Source: Acidobacteriota bacterium (GTDB lineage Bacteria; Acidobacteriota; Terriglobia; Terriglobales; Acidobacteriaceae). Taken from it: 64,000 nt of DNA. A program made the position numbers and the translations under genes. This document shows, in pieces, positions 53,850 to 63,300 of this stretch. A model generated the notes under the pieces. That model worked only from the letters and a program-made list of their open reading frames with translations, was not told the origin of the DNA and did not search any database. The DNA is taken from positions 5,060-69,059 of the forward strand of contig JABBOG010000002.1 in the NCBI GenBank assembly GCA_019351975.1, read 5' to 3'. How positions within the stretch are numbered: position 1 is the first letter of the stretch; each line of letters begins with the position of its first letter.

Positions 53850-54760
53850 CGGTGGCACACCTCGCAGCTTGCCAACTGGTTGGCATCGCGGATGTGATAC
53901 TGCTTCATCAGGTAGTGGCCAAGGTCGATCTGGCTGGTGAACTTCACATAGTTCGCAGGCATCTCGATCACCGGCGTGTTCGTAACGTCTTCATCGCCCG
54001 CACTGGACTCAAGAGGTTGCAGCGATCCAGGCTGCAGGCTCGCACCCGACTGCTGCTTGCCAATCCCTTGCGCCGCGGTCAGCTGCGCAATCTGCGGGTT
54101 CATCGTCGCCGGGTCCGAAGACACGCACGTCACACCCTGCGCCGTTGGCCCATCGCTGCCCGTCGTCGCGCACCATAGCGGACGGTCTGTCGTCGGTCCA
54201 GCCCACGCCATGTTGTAAATCTGAGCCGTAGGCCGCAGATTCACCGCTGGATTCCGATGGCAATTCAGGCACCACTCCATCTGCAGCGAGTTCTGCATGT
54301 ACATCAGCGGCATCTCGTCCACACGGCCATGGCAGCTTGAGCAGCCGATGCCCTTGTTCACGTGAATCTCGTGGTTGAAGTACACATAGTCGGGCAGGTC
54401 ATGCACCTTGATCCACTGGATCGACTGGCCCGTCGCCCAGCTCTGCCGTACCGGCTCCAGCAGCTGCGCATTCGTCCAGATCTGCGAGTGGCAGTTCATG
54501 CATGTCTTCGTCGGCGGGATACCCGCATACGAGCTCTTCTCCACGGACGTATGACAGTACTGGCATTGGAGCCCCAGCCCTGTGACGTGGTGCTTGTGAC
54601 TGAACGGTACGGGCTGGTCCGGCCGCTGTCCCTGCCGGGTCACCCACGGTGACCGCTGCAACGAGTTCAGCGCCACACCCAGCGCGATGACGATCAAGCC
54701 CGTCAGCACGAGGCTCGCGCGAGCCAGGGCGTTCGAACTGCGGTCAAATACTTGCGCCAT
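53846..54760 (-). CDS. actA: Alternative Complex III subunit ActA (pentahaem cytochrome c)
   Basis: The 304-aa protein has an N-terminal anchor helix ('SLVLTGLIVIALGVALNSLQ') and exactly five CxxCH motifs: CQYCH, CMNCH, CSSCH, CLNCH and CEVCH, the last two residues from the C-terminus. This matches ActA, which collects electrons from ActB clusters in the periplasm. As the first gene of the act-cox series it should follow the operon promoter in 54761-55288. All gene junctions from here to COX4 are short or overlapping, consistent with one long transcript. Confidence 0.96.
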   Translation of the reverse strand: MAQVFDRSSNALARASLVLTGLIVIALGVALNSLQRSPWVTRQGQRPDQPVPFSHKHHVTGLGLQCQYCHTSVEKSSYAGIPPTKTCMNCHSQIWTNAQLLEPVRQSWATGQSIQWIKVHDLPDYVYFNHEIHVNKGIGCSSCHGRVDEMPLMYMQNSLQMEWCLNCHRNPAVNLRPTAQIYNMAWAGPTTDRPLWCATTGSDGPTAQGVTCVSSDPATMNPQIAQLTAAQGIGKQQSGASLQPGSLQPLESSAGDEDVTNTPVIEMPANYVKFTSQIDLGHYLMKQYHIRDANQLASCEVCHR

Positions 54761-55288
54761 GAATGCGTTCCTGCTTCCTCTGCGTCAAAAAACCACTGTG
54801 GAGGTCAAATTCTTCCCAGCATGTCTCGCTGCGTGGTCAATCCAGCACAGACATCTCGTCCATTAACGATGTCGATTGAAAGCTACAAAACTGTGGCTTA
54901 CGAAAATCGAGTATAGCAGTCCAAATTGGTTGCACACAGCCCGATGCTTTCCCATATCTTTTTATAAGCAATTACCTGAACGCTTATCGGCCATCTTTTT
55001 GCGCCAGATTCCAAAAACATAGGGCGTTTCCACTAATTTCTGCTTATCTTTCTTGCAACTACGTCCACATCAGTCCGAATTCAGCGGTGGATTTTTCTCT
55101 CCACCTTTCGCCGTGCTCCCCTCCTGCGACTCTCTCTCCCTACACCCTCACCACGTCGACGCACCAGCACCCACAACCCCTTGCCGACCTCCGCCCAGAA
55201 GCCCGGAAAAACCCATCCTTCTCAAAGCACGCAACTTCCACCTCCACTCCGGGTCTTCACGATGGCAGTCAGGAATTGGAGAGATCAA
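54761..55288. other. Intergenic region between the act operon and a small secreted protein gene
   Basis: This 528-bp divergent spacer is AT-richer than its surroundings between about 54880 and 55060 and contains no convincing gene. It should hold promoters for actA (minus) and possibly for the gene at 55289 (plus). A CT-rich plus-strand stretch at about 55090-55160 is notable. No operator dyad or riboswitch was recognised. Confidence 0.6.
54910..54918 (-). promoter_or_regulatory. actA: Possible extended -10 promoter of the act-cox operon
   Basis: On the minus strand TGC-TATACT forms an extended -10 element about 150 bp upstream of the actA ATG, at the AT-rich part of the spacer. No consensus -35 lies 17 bp further up. 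The call is tentative. Confidence 0.35.
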
Positions 55289-55648
55289 ATGATGAAGATC
55301 AAATACCTCGTAGCAGTCGCATGTATAGCATTCCTCGCGTCGACTGCCTTCGCCCAGTCAACCACCTACAAGCAGCGTCACACCATCAACGCCCGCGACG
55401 CGCGCCAGCAAAACCGCATCAACAAGGGTGTCGCCGATGGACAGATCACACCCAAAGGCGCGGCCGCAGCCGACGCGCACCAGGCAAGACTTCGCAATGA
55501 GCAGAGCAACATGCGCGCAGCCGATGGCGGCCATCTCACCGCGCAGGATCGTCACAAGATCGCCCGTCAGCAAGACCGCACCTCCCAGAACATCTACAAC
55601 CGTAACCACAACGCAGCTACCGATCCCGGCGTCACGCCGCACGACTAA
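55289..55648 (+). CDS. Small exported helical protein of unknown function
   Basis: ATG 55289 lies behind GGAGAG. The 119-aa product has a clean signal peptide ('YLVAVACIAFLASTAFAQ') and a charged, all-helical mature part. Two related segments occur: 'QQNRINKGVADGQITPKGAA' and 'RNEQSNMRAADGGHLTAQDR', each a Gln/Arg helix, a 'DG.(I/L)T' turn and a further helix. The chain ends near 'QDRTSQNIYNRNHN'. Similar small periplasmic proteins occur in many soil bacteria, without known function that I can name. A long hairpin follows 33 bp after the stop. Confidence 0.8.
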   Translation: MMKIKYLVAVACIAFLASTAFAQSTTYKQRHTINARDARQQNRINKGVADGQITPKGAAAADAHQARLRNEQSNMRAADGGHLTAQDRHKIARQQDRTSQNIYNRNHNAATDPGVTPHD

Positions 55649-55681
55649 CCTCCTGCGGCCACATGAACCCCCAACAGGTGC

Positions 55682-55722
55682 TCCGTGCAGCCTGAACCAA
55701 CCTCCGGTTCAGGCTGCACGGA
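55682..55722. terminator. 17-bp perfect inverted repeat (hairpin)
   Basis: Arms at 55682-55698 and 55706-55722 are exact reverse complements (starting TCCGTGCAGCCTGAACC) around a 7-nt loop. It lies between two plus-strand genes. There is no T-run, so it may be a structural or REP-like transcript stabiliser as much as a terminator. Confidence 0.6.
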
Positions 55723-55769
55723 CCAAACAATCCGCCACGTCGGGCCGCCCACGCAGTATCATTCCCCTC

Positions 55770-56492
55770 ATGCCCCGCCCCACCCAGCGCGCTGCCCACC
55801 TCCCCTACAACCGCGCCGAAGCCGTCACCGAGCTCTCCGCCGCCGACCCCAAACTTGTCGCCCTCATCGCCCGCGCCGGCCCCTTCACCATGCGCCTCGC
55901 CGCCACCCAGTCCCCCTTCGAGGCGCTCACCGAGTCCATCATCTACCAGCAGCTCCACAGCAAAGCCGCCGCCACCATCCACGCCCGCCTGCTCTCCAGC
56001 TTCGAACCCCTCTGCGGCCCTGGTTCCCCCCGCAAATCCGCCCACCCCTCACCACAGCACATCCTCGACTGCCCCACACCCCAGCTCCGCGCCGCCGGCC
56101 TCTCCCACAACAAAACCCTCGCCCTCCGCGACCTCGCCGCCAAAACCCTCGACGGCACCATCCCCTCCCTCACCCGCATCCGCCGCATGCCCGACGACAT
56201 CGTCATCGACCACCTCACCCAGGTCCGCGGCATCGGCATCTGGACCGCCCAGATGATGCTCATCTTCCGTCTCGGCCGTCCCGACGTCCTCCCCACCACC
56301 GACTACGGCATCCGCAAAGGCTTCGCCCTCACCTTCCAGGGCCTCAGCCCCACCACCAAAGTCACCGCCGACCTCCTCGCCACCCCCGCCGACATCGAAC
56401 GCCGCGCCCGCCGCTGGGCCCCATGGCGCTCCGTCGCCAGCTGGTACCTCTGGCGCGCCTGCGACCTCGCTAGGACCAGTGAAAGTATTTAG
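55770..56492 (+). CDS. DNA-3-methyladenine glycosylase II-like (AlkA, HhH-GPD)
   Basis: From ATG 55770 the product is 240 aa. It has the HhH-GPD fold: 'PFEALTESIIYQQLHSKAAA', the hairpin-helix-hairpin 'LTQVRGIGIWTAQMMLIF', and the catalytic Asp in 'DVLPTTDYGIRKGF'. It excises alkylated purines from DNA in the cytoplasm. The sequence is extremely rich in CC-containing codons, giving very long antisense open frames. It lacks the extra N-terminal domain of the larger AlkA proteins. Confidence 0.92.
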   Translation: MPRPTQRAAHLPYNRAEAVTELSAADPKLVALIARAGPFTMRLAATQSPFEALTESIIYQQLHSKAAATIHARLLSSFEPLCGPGSPRKSAHPSPQHILDCPTPQLRAAGLSHNKTLALRDLAAKTLDGTIPSLTRIRRMPDDIVIDHLTQVRGIGIWTAQMMLIFRLGRPDVLPTTDYGIRKGFALTFQGLSPTTKVTADLLATPADIERRARRWAPWRSVASWYLWRACDLARTSESI

Positions 56493-56644
56493 TCGGAGAT
56501 TCCCCAACGCCATCTGAAGAGCAGATAGAAAGCACCGATTCAAGCACCTCAGAATCGATGGCGACGCCAAGGATCAAGTTAGGTGCCGGGTACAAGGCAT
56601 AGTTATACTCACCCAATCACCAAAATGATTTGCCGGGGAGGCAG

Positions 56645-58384
56645 ATGCAGCTTCTGAAGAGGTTCCGTATTCCAGCCATATGCTGCGCCTTGGCCGTACT
56701 CCTTTGTGAGCTGCTAAGCCGTCCTTACGCAGAGATGGGAATCTCTGACGACCTTGCCTACATCGTCAGCGCACATAATCTGGCTCTCACAGGGCACCTC
56801 CATTATGTGGGCGCCGCTGCTGCTATGCTCGCTGCCCAACTTTATGTAGGGGCGGCCTTTATCAAGGTCTTTGGCTTTTCATTCACCATCGTTCGCATGG
56901 CAACGCTGCTGTTTTCGATGCTCTCCGCGTTCTTCTTGCAGCGCTGCATGGTGCGGTCGGGGCTAACCGAGTGGAACGCGACCTTTGGCACGCTCGCCCT
57001 CGTTCTCTCTCCCTTGTTTCTTATCCTCTCCGTTACGTATATGAGCGACATCTACGGCGTGTTTGCCGTTGTAATCTGCTTTTATTGCTGCCTGCGAACG
57101 CTACAAGCCGCAAGCACGATGGCGAGCATCGGCTGGCTGTTCGCCGCCGTCGCCGCGAACGCGGTATTTGGAACTGCCCGGCAGGTAGCATGGCTAGGCA
57201 TCCTCGTCATGGTTCCATGCACCCTTTGGCTCATGCGACGCAATCGCCGCCTCATGCTTGCGGGTGCCTTGTTCACGTTGGCCGGAACGACCTTCGTCTT
57301 TTGCTGCATGGCCTGGTACAAGCACCAGCTATATTCGCTACCAGTCCCCCTGGGCGGTGGCAGCTTGGAGCTGGCGCACACTCTGGGTCAACTCACCCAT
57401 CTTTTTCTGGACATCCCGTTCCTTCTCCTCCCCGTCTTTGTTCTCTTCATCCCACAGATACGGCACAGCAGCAAACGCGGGTTTGCCATAATCGCTTTCG
57501 TATGCGCAGGCTACTTCCTGCTTGCTTTGCACTGGCGTATTTCGCATCCGGATTTCCTGCTCGAACCCACCGAAGGAGCTCTCGGCGGATGGGTCGGATT
57601 ACACGGAATCCATGAGGGAACGCACCTACAAGGAAATCCGCCTCTCCTTCTAACCACTCCACTACAGATCGTGCTCACTGCGCTCTGTGTCGCGGGCGTC
57701 ATCGGCGTCTGCGTCTTCCTTGCCCGAAAACATCCCACCCAAAGCCAGAGGTTGAGCGGGTACGACATGCGATGGAGAGATTTGATCGTATTGCTGGGCC
57801 CATTTTCCATCGCCTACACCGTCCTTCTTTTTCCAAGCGCCACCAACGTGCTCTTTGACCGTTACGCGCTAGAGCTACTGTTGGTGTTGTCCCTCTGCCT
57901 CGGACGCCTCTATCAGGATTATGTGCAGACGCGCATTCCAGGACCTGCCATCATTGTCCTTGCGGCGATGGTTCTTCTCGGAGTGGGCTTGACCCACAAC
58001 ACCTTCGCGCTATATCGCGCACGCCTTCTTCTTATAAACGAGATCCATTCTGCGGGAGTTCCCGACACCGCCGTCGATAACGGCTGGGAGTACAACTTCG
58101 AAGTGGAGCTTGAGCACAGCGACCACATCAACGACCCAGGCATCCGTGTGCCCGATCATGCCTACATCCCGGAACGTTCGACCGACACGGGCGTGTGTCC
58201 CAGCTTTGTCATGGGAAAGACCCCCCACATCCACCCCATCTACGGCGTCTCTTACTCACCCAACGCCTGTTACGGCCCCGCCCCCTTCGCCCCCGTCCAT
58301 TACTCCCGCTGGCTGGCCTCCTCCCCCGGCACGCTCTACGTCGTCAAGTACCTCCCACCGGACGCGCCTCAATATCGCCACTGA
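56645..58384 (+). CDS. Multi-pass membrane glycosyltransferase (GT39/ArnT-like)
   Basis: ATG 56645 follows GGGGAGG at ideal spacing; the longer TTG at 56630 would lose this site. The 579-aa product has about 11 TM helices. The first luminal loop carries 'AEMGISDDLAYIVSAHNLAL', with the paired acidic residues typical of dolichyl/undecaprenyl-phosphate sugar transferases. 'PLFLILSVTYMSDIYGVFAV' follows. A periplasmic C-terminal segment has several Cys residues. The acceptor is unknown. Lower GC than the following genes suggests different origin or constraint. Confidence 0.72.
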   Translation: MQLLKRFRIPAICCALAVLLCELLSRPYAEMGISDDLAYIVSAHNLALTGHLHYVGAAAAMLAAQLYVGAAFIKVFGFSFTIVRMATLLFSMLSAFFLQRCMVRSGLTEWNATFGTLALVLSPLFLILSVTYMSDIYGVFAVVICFYCCLRTLQAASTMASIGWLFAAVAANAVFGTARQVAWLGILVMVPCTLWLMRRNRRLMLAGALFTLAGTTFVFCCMAWYKHQLYSLPVPLGGGSLELAHTLGQLTHLFLDIPFLLLPVFVLFIPQIRHSSKRGFAIIAFVCAGYFLLALHWRISHPDFLLEPTEGALGGWVGLHGIHEGTHLQGNPPLLLTTPLQIVLTALCVAGVIGVCVFLARKHPTQSQRLSGYDMRWRDLIVLLGPFSIAYTVLLFPSATNVLFDRYALELLLVLSLCLGRLYQDYVQTRIPGPAIIVLAAMVLLGVGLTHNTFALYRARLLLINEIHSAGVPDTAVDNGWEYNFEVELEHSDHINDPGIRVPDHAYIPERSTDTGVCPSFVMGKTPHIHPIYGVSYSPNACYGPAPFAPVHYSRWLASSPGTLYVVKYLPPDAPQYRH

Positions 58385-58421
58385 CCCCCACCCGCCCGCG
58401 CACCTTGGTATCCTGAAACCG

Positions 58422-61091
58422 ATGGCAGCCCAACGCAAGCAGCTCCCCGCGTCCTCACAGCCTCAGCCCCGGCGCTACGTCTGCGTCCACGGCCACTTCT
58501 ACCAGCCGCCGCGCGAAAACCCCTGGCTTGAAACCATCGAGCTTCAGGAGTCCGCCGCTCCCTACCATGACTGGAACGAGCGCATCACCTCCGAGTGCTA
58601 CGCCCCCAACGGCGCCTCGCGCATCGTCAACAAGCAAAACCAGATCATCCGCATCGTCAACAACTACGCGCGCATGAGCTTCAACTTCGGCCCCACCCTC
58701 CTCAGCTGGCTCGAAGACTTCGCTCCACGCACCTATCGCATGATCCAGGACGCCGACCAGGCCAGCGCCGCACGCTACTCCAACCACGGCTCCGCCATCG
58801 CCCAGGTTTACAACCACATCATCATGCCCCTCGCCTCCGAGCGCGACGCACGCACCCAGATCCGCTGGGGCATCGCCGACTTCGAGCACCGCTTCGGCCG
58901 CCGCCCCGAAGGCATGTGGCTGGCCGAAACCGCCGTCTCCCGCGCCACCCTCGACCTCCTCGCCCAGGAGCGCATCAAGTTCACCATCCTCGCCCCCCAC
59001 CAGGCCGCCCGCATCCGCAAGCTTCCAAACGCAACCCCTTTGCACGAGCCCGCCCCAAACGCTTTGAAGGGGACGGGCTTCAGCCCGTCCGATAGTTCGC
59101 CCGGCCAGGATGGGGCTTCAGCCCCAGAGGCAGACCTCCCCTGGATCGACACCCCCAACGCCACCGTCGACACCACCCACCCCTACATCGTTCACCTCGA
59201 CGAAGGCCGTTCCATCGCCGTCTTCTTCTACGACGGCCCCGCCTCCCGCTCCATCGCCTTCGAAGGCATCCTCAACGACGGCGAAGCCTTTGGCCGCCGC
59301 CTCGTCTCCGCCTTCGACCCCAACGCCACCGAGCCTCAGCTCTCCCACGTCGCCACCGACGGCGAAAGCTACGGCCATCACCATCGCCACGGCGAAATGG
59401 CCCTCAGCTACGCCCTCCACTGGATCGAAGAGAACAACCTCGCCCAGCCCACCAACTACGGCGAGTTCCTTGAGAAATTCCCGCCAACGTGGGAGGCCGA
59501 AGTCGTCGACGACACCTCCTGGAGCTGCGCCCACGGCGTTGAGCGCTGGCGCTCCGACTGCGGCTGCAACGGCGGCCACGCCGGCTGGAACCAGCGCTGG
59601 CGCGGTCCCCTTCGCGAAGCCCTCGACATGCTCCGCGACCGCACCGCTCCTCTCGCCGAAGCCGTCGCCGCACCCCTGCTCAAAGACCTCTGGGCCGCCC
59701 GCGACGCCTACATCCACGTCATCCTCGACCGCAGCTCCGACAACCTCGACCGCTTCTTCGCCACCCACGCCACCCATACCCTCTCCCCCGCCGAGCGCAT
59801 CACCGCCTTCGAGCTGCTCGAACTCGAGCGCCACACCCAGCTCATGTACACCTCCTGCGGCTGGTTCTTCGACGAGATCGCCGGCATCGAAACCGTCCAG
59901 ATCATCGCCTACGCCGGCCGCGTCATCCAGCTCGCCGCCAAGCTCTTCCCCAACCATCCCCTCTTCGGCGACTCCGCCTCCACCCTCGAAGCCGACTTCC
60001 TCGAGATCCTCTCCCGCGCCCATAGCAACGACCCCTCCATGGGCAACGGTGCCGAAGTCTACCGCCGCTTCGTCAACGCCGGCCGCCTCGACCTCGAAAG
60101 CGTCGGCGCACACTACGCCATCAGCTCCATGTTCCGAAGCTACCCCGACTCCGGCAGCATCTTCTGCTTCGAGGTCCAGCGCCAGAGCTACGACACCATG
60201 GTCTCCGGCCGCGGCCGCTTCGCCGTCGGCCGCGCCTGCCTCCGCTCCCGCATCACCGAAGAGACCGAAGACATCTGCTTCGCCGTCCTCCACCTCGGCG
60301 ACCAGAACCTCTCCGCCGCCATCAAGCGCTTCCGCTCCGACGACACCGCCGCCTGGGACGACTTCATCGCCAACGCCCGCGCCTCCATCCGCCGCGCCAA
60401 CCTCCCCGAGCTCGTCCGCTACATCGATGCCTTCTTCAGCGGTGCCAACGACGGCCGCTACCTTCCCCCAGGCGTCCAGAACAGCTCCCTCTACTCCCTC
60501 ACCTCCCTCTTCGCCGACGAGCAGCACCGCATCCTTCGCAGCATCCTCAACCAGACCCTCTCCGAGGTCGAAAGCTCCCTCGTCCGCATCTACGAAGAGC
60601 ACTCCACCCTCCTCGACTTCCTCGCCGAAGCCAACGTCCCCACGCCGCCCGCCCTCGCCGTCACCGCCAGCTTCGCCATCAACGCCAGCCTCCGCCACGC
60701 CCTCGAAGCCGACCACTACGACACCGCTGAGATCGCCCGCCTCCTCCGCCGCTCACGCACCGACCACGTCACCCTCGACTCCGACCTCATCGCCTTCACC
60801 GCCGACCGCCGCATGAAGCGCGCCATGGTCCAGCTCGAAGCCGCCGCCGAGCTCCAGACCCCGCAGTCCATGAACACCCTCTACGAGACCCTCGCCATCG
60901 CCGACAGCCTCCGCACCCTCCCCATGGAGGTCAACCTCTGGCAGGCCCAGAACATCTGGAATGACCTCCTCCGCCGCTCCGACGCCACCTACTGGTCCCG
61001 CGAGTGGCGCGACGGCTTCCGCAAAATCGGCCTCGCCCTCAACATCGCCGTCGATGAGCTCGTCATCGACTACGGCGTCCGCGCCTTCTAG
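58422..61091 (+). CDS. Glycoside hydrolase family 57 protein with DUF3536 domain
   Basis: From ATG 58422 the product is 889 aa without a signal peptide. It opens with the GH57 motif 'RRYVCVHGHFYQPPRENPWL'. It has 'MSFNFGPTLLSWLEDFAP', 'RPEGMWLAETAVSR' (nucleophile Glu region), 'HVATDGESYGHHHRHGEMAL' (acid Asp region), and 'TTSWSCAHGVERW'-like 'DDTSWSCAHGVERWRSDCGC'. The C-terminal half is the DUF3536 helical domain. Such proteins act on alpha-glucans. An insert of about 25 residues ('NALKGTGFSPSDSSPGQDGA') interrupts a loop and derives from palindromic repeat DNA (59071-59126). Confidence 0.92.
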   Translation: MAAQRKQLPASSQPQPRRYVCVHGHFYQPPRENPWLETIELQESAAPYHDWNERITSECYAPNGASRIVNKQNQIIRIVNNYARMSFNFGPTLLSWLEDFAPRTYRMIQDADQASAARYSNHGSAIAQVYNHIIMPLASERDARTQIRWGIADFEHRFGRRPEGMWLAETAVSRATLDLLAQERIKFTILAPHQAARIRKLPNATPLHEPAPNALKGTGFSPSDSSPGQDGASAPEADLPWIDTPNATVDTTHPYIVHLDEGRSIAVFFYDGPASRSIAFEGILNDGEAFGRRLVSAFDPNATEPQLSHVATDGESYGHHHRHGEMALSYALHWIEENNLAQPTNYGEFLEKFPPTWEAEVVDDTSWSCAHGVERWRSDCGCNGGHAGWNQRWRGPLREALDMLRDRTAPLAEAVAAPLLKDLWAARDAYIHVILDRSSDNLDRFFATHATHTLSPAERITAFELLELERHTQLMYTSCGWFFDEIAGIETVQIIAYAGRVIQLAAKLFPNHPLFGDSASTLEADFLEILSRAHSNDPSMGNGAEVYRRFVNAGRLDLESVGAHYAISSMFRSYPDSGSIFCFEVQRQSYDTMVSGRGRFAVGRACLRSRITEETEDICFAVLHLGDQNLSAAIKRFRSDDTAAWDDFIANARASIRRANLPELVRYIDAFFSGANDGRYLPPGVQNSSLYSLTSLFADEQHRILRSILNQTLSEVESSLVRIYEEHSTLLDFLAEANVPTPPALAVTASFAINASLRHALEADHYDTAEIARLLRRSRTDHVTLDSDLIAFTADRRMKRAMVQLEAAAELQTPQSMNTLYETLAIADSLRTLPMEVNLWQAQNIWNDLLRRSDATYWSREWRDGFRKIGLALNIAVDELVIDYGVRAF
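59071..59126. repeat. Tandem palindromic (REP-like) element inside the GH57 coding sequence
   Basis: Two inverted repeats with the same TC centre lie 20 bp apart: GGACGGGCT-TC-AGCCCGTCC (59071-59090) and TGGGGCT-TC-AGCCCCA (59111-59126). They share the core GGGCTTCAGCCC or GGGGCTTCAGCCCC. The element is read in frame without stops. Similar GGGCTTCAGCCC repeats are usual between genes rather than within them. Confidence 0.85.
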
Positions 61092-61357
61092 CGCAGTCAA
61101 CCTGCAACGCGCCCAACACTGTCACCCCTCACCCCACCGGAGCCCCGGCAAGCGCTCTCGACTCGCCCGGTAGTCCAGCGAAGGTCCCACTTGCATCAGC
61201 ATGCGCACCAATCCCCGCCCCAAAACCCCTAATCCCGGCTACAAAGCCATTAATACAACCCAAAATGACGCCTGCACGCACCCACCCCTGCGAGAAAACG
61301 GTTTCTGCGATACACTTCCGCAGTCGGCACTTCTACCTCCCGAATGTGAGTGAACCT

Positions 61358-63274
61358 ATGCGATCCACCCTCCACCTCCTCATCGCCAGCCTCCTGTCCG
61401 CTGCCTGCCTGACTGCGTCCGCGCAAACTCCAGCGCACCTCACCATCGACACCGGCACCATCGCGCACCCCGCCAGCCCCGGCCTCTACGGCCTCATGAC
61501 CGAGGAGATCAACCACTCCTACGAGGGCGGCCTCTGGGCGGAACTCATTAGCAACAATACCTTTAAGGGCACATGGGACGGCGTCGAAGGATGGGGCGAC
61601 GTCGTCAAGGGCGACGCCCAGATCACCCAATCCATGGACAAGACCGACGGCCCCAGCACCGCCATCCCCTACAGCCTTAAGCTCCAGATCGCCTCCGCCT
61701 CCAAAGGCAACGAGGCCGGCGTCCGAAACTCCGGCTTCTGGGGCATCGCCGTTCGCCCCAACACCACCTACAACGGCTCCTTCTACGCCAAGACAGACAC
61801 CGACCTCGGCGCCGCCACCATCCGCTTAATCGCAGATAACACAGGAGATGTCCTCGCCTCCACAACCGTTCCCATGCACACCGGCGCGTGGTCGCAGTAT
61901 AAGTACACCCTCGCCACAGAGAACGTCCCAACCTCCTCCACCAACCACATCGAGTTCACCGTCGCCCATCCCGGCACGCTGCACCTCCAGCTTGTCTCCC
62001 TCTTTCCACCCACGTACGACAACCAGCCCAACGGCAACCGTCCTGATCTCATCGAAAAGATGCAGGCCATGCACCCCCACTTCATCCGCCTCCCGGGCGG
62101 CAACTACCTCGAAGGTGACACTCTCGCCGACTGGTACAACTGGAAGCAAACCATTGGCCCTCTTGTAGATAGGCCCGGCCACCAGGCCCCCTGGAGCTAC
62201 TGGTCCACCGACGGCTTCGGCCTCATGGAGTTCCTCAAGTGGACCGAAGACCTCCACGTCGAACCCATCCTCGCCGTCTACGCCGGCTACTCCCTCAAGG
62301 GCCAGCACATCACCCCCGGTAAAGACCTCGACCCCTACGTCCAGAGCGCCCTCGACGAAGTGGAGTACGTTACCGGCGACACGTCCACCAAATGGGGCGC
62401 CGAGCGCGCCAAAGACGGCCATCCCGCCCCCTTCCCGCTCCACTACATCGAGATCGGCAACGAAGACGAGTTCGACAAGAGCGGCAGCTATCCCGCTCGC
62501 TATGAGCAGTTTGCAAAGGCCCTCCGGCAGAAATATCCGCAATATAAACTCATCGCCACCACCCCCTTCAAGGTCATGCCAGCCGACGCACCCGACCTCA
62601 TCGACGACCACTACTACAAGTCCCCCGCCGACATGTTCGCTCTCGTCCACCACTACGACAACGCGCCCCGCACCGGCCCCAAGGTCTTCGTCGGCGAGTG
62701 GGCCACCCGCTCCGGCTCCCCCACACCCAACTTCGGCGACGCCCTCGGCGACGCTGCCTGGATGACCTCCATGGAGCGCAACAGCGACATCATCAAGATC
62801 GCCAGCTACGCTCCGCTGCTCGTCAACGTCAACCCAGGTGCCATGCAGTGGCCCACTGACCTCATTGGTTTCAACGCTTTAACCAGCTACGGCTCCCCCA
62901 GCTACTACGCCCAATGCATGTTCGGAGCGCACATGGGCGACGGAACACCGCAGAGCGAAGTCACCGGCATCGCCCCCGAGGCACGCTTCTTCTACTCCGC
63001 AACCATCTCCTCCGGTACCCACGTCCTGCACCTGAAGCTCGTCAACGCCACCAGCAACGCCCAACCCCTCGACATCGCCCTGAAAGGTCTCGGCGCAGGC
63101 TCCCACAGCGCAAGCCTGATCTCCCTCCACGGCGCCACCTTCGAGGCCACCAACAGCATCACCGATCCCAGCGCCATCACCCCCGCTGACAGCACCGTAC
63201 CCTTCACCGGCTCCACCCTGAACCACACCGTCCCCGCGCTCACCATCGAGGTCATGGACATCCCGCTACAGTAA
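61358..63274 (+). CDS. Exported alpha-L-arabinofuranosidase (GH51-like)
   Basis: From ATG 61358 the product is 638 aa with a signal peptide ('LLIASLLSAACLTASAQ'). It begins 'HPASPGLYGLMTEEINHSYE', the GH51 start. It has a carbohydrate-binding-like beta domain (about residues 90-215) and a TIM barrel with 'HFIRLPGGNYLEGD', the acid/base Glu in 'IEIGNEDEFDKSG' and the nucleophile Glu in 'PKVFVGEWATRSGS'. A C-terminal beta-sandwich ends it. It releases arabinose from plant arabinans or arabinoxylans outside the cytoplasm. It converges with the PrpD-family gene. Confidence 0.93.
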   Translation: MRSTLHLLIASLLSAACLTASAQTPAHLTIDTGTIAHPASPGLYGLMTEEINHSYEGGLWAELISNNTFKGTWDGVEGWGDVVKGDAQITQSMDKTDGPSTAIPYSLKLQIASASKGNEAGVRNSGFWGIAVRPNTTYNGSFYAKTDTDLGAATIRLIADNTGDVLASTTVPMHTGAWSQYKYTLATENVPTSSTNHIEFTVAHPGTLHLQLVSLFPPTYDNQPNGNRPDLIEKMQAMHPHFIRLPGGNYLEGDTLADWYNWKQTIGPLVDRPGHQAPWSYWSTDGFGLMEFLKWTEDLHVEPILAVYAGYSLKGQHITPGKDLDPYVQSALDEVEYVTGDTSTKWGAERAKDGHPAPFPLHYIEIGNEDEFDKSGSYPARYEQFAKALRQKYPQYKLIATTPFKVMPADAPDLIDDHYYKSPADMFALVHHYDNAPRTGPKVFVGEWATRSGSPTPNFGDALGDAAWMTSMERNSDIIKIASYAPLLVNVNPGAMQWPTDLIGFNALTSYGSPSYYAQCMFGAHMGDGTPQSEVTGIAPEARFFYSATISSGTHVLHLKLVNATSNAQPLDIALKGLGAGSHSASLISLHGATFEATNSITDPSAITPADSTVPFTGSTLNHTVPALTIEVMDIPLQ

Positions 63275-63300
63275 ATCTCACATTCCAAAACGGTTAAACT

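Noticed and set aside
59110-60816. Very long plus-strand (568 aa) and minus-strand (532 aa, 59118-60716) frames over the GH57 gene
   Set aside because: They consist of Ser/Pro/Thr-rich or Gly/Glu/Val-rich low complexity and reflect the extreme C-rich third positions of the GH57 gene.
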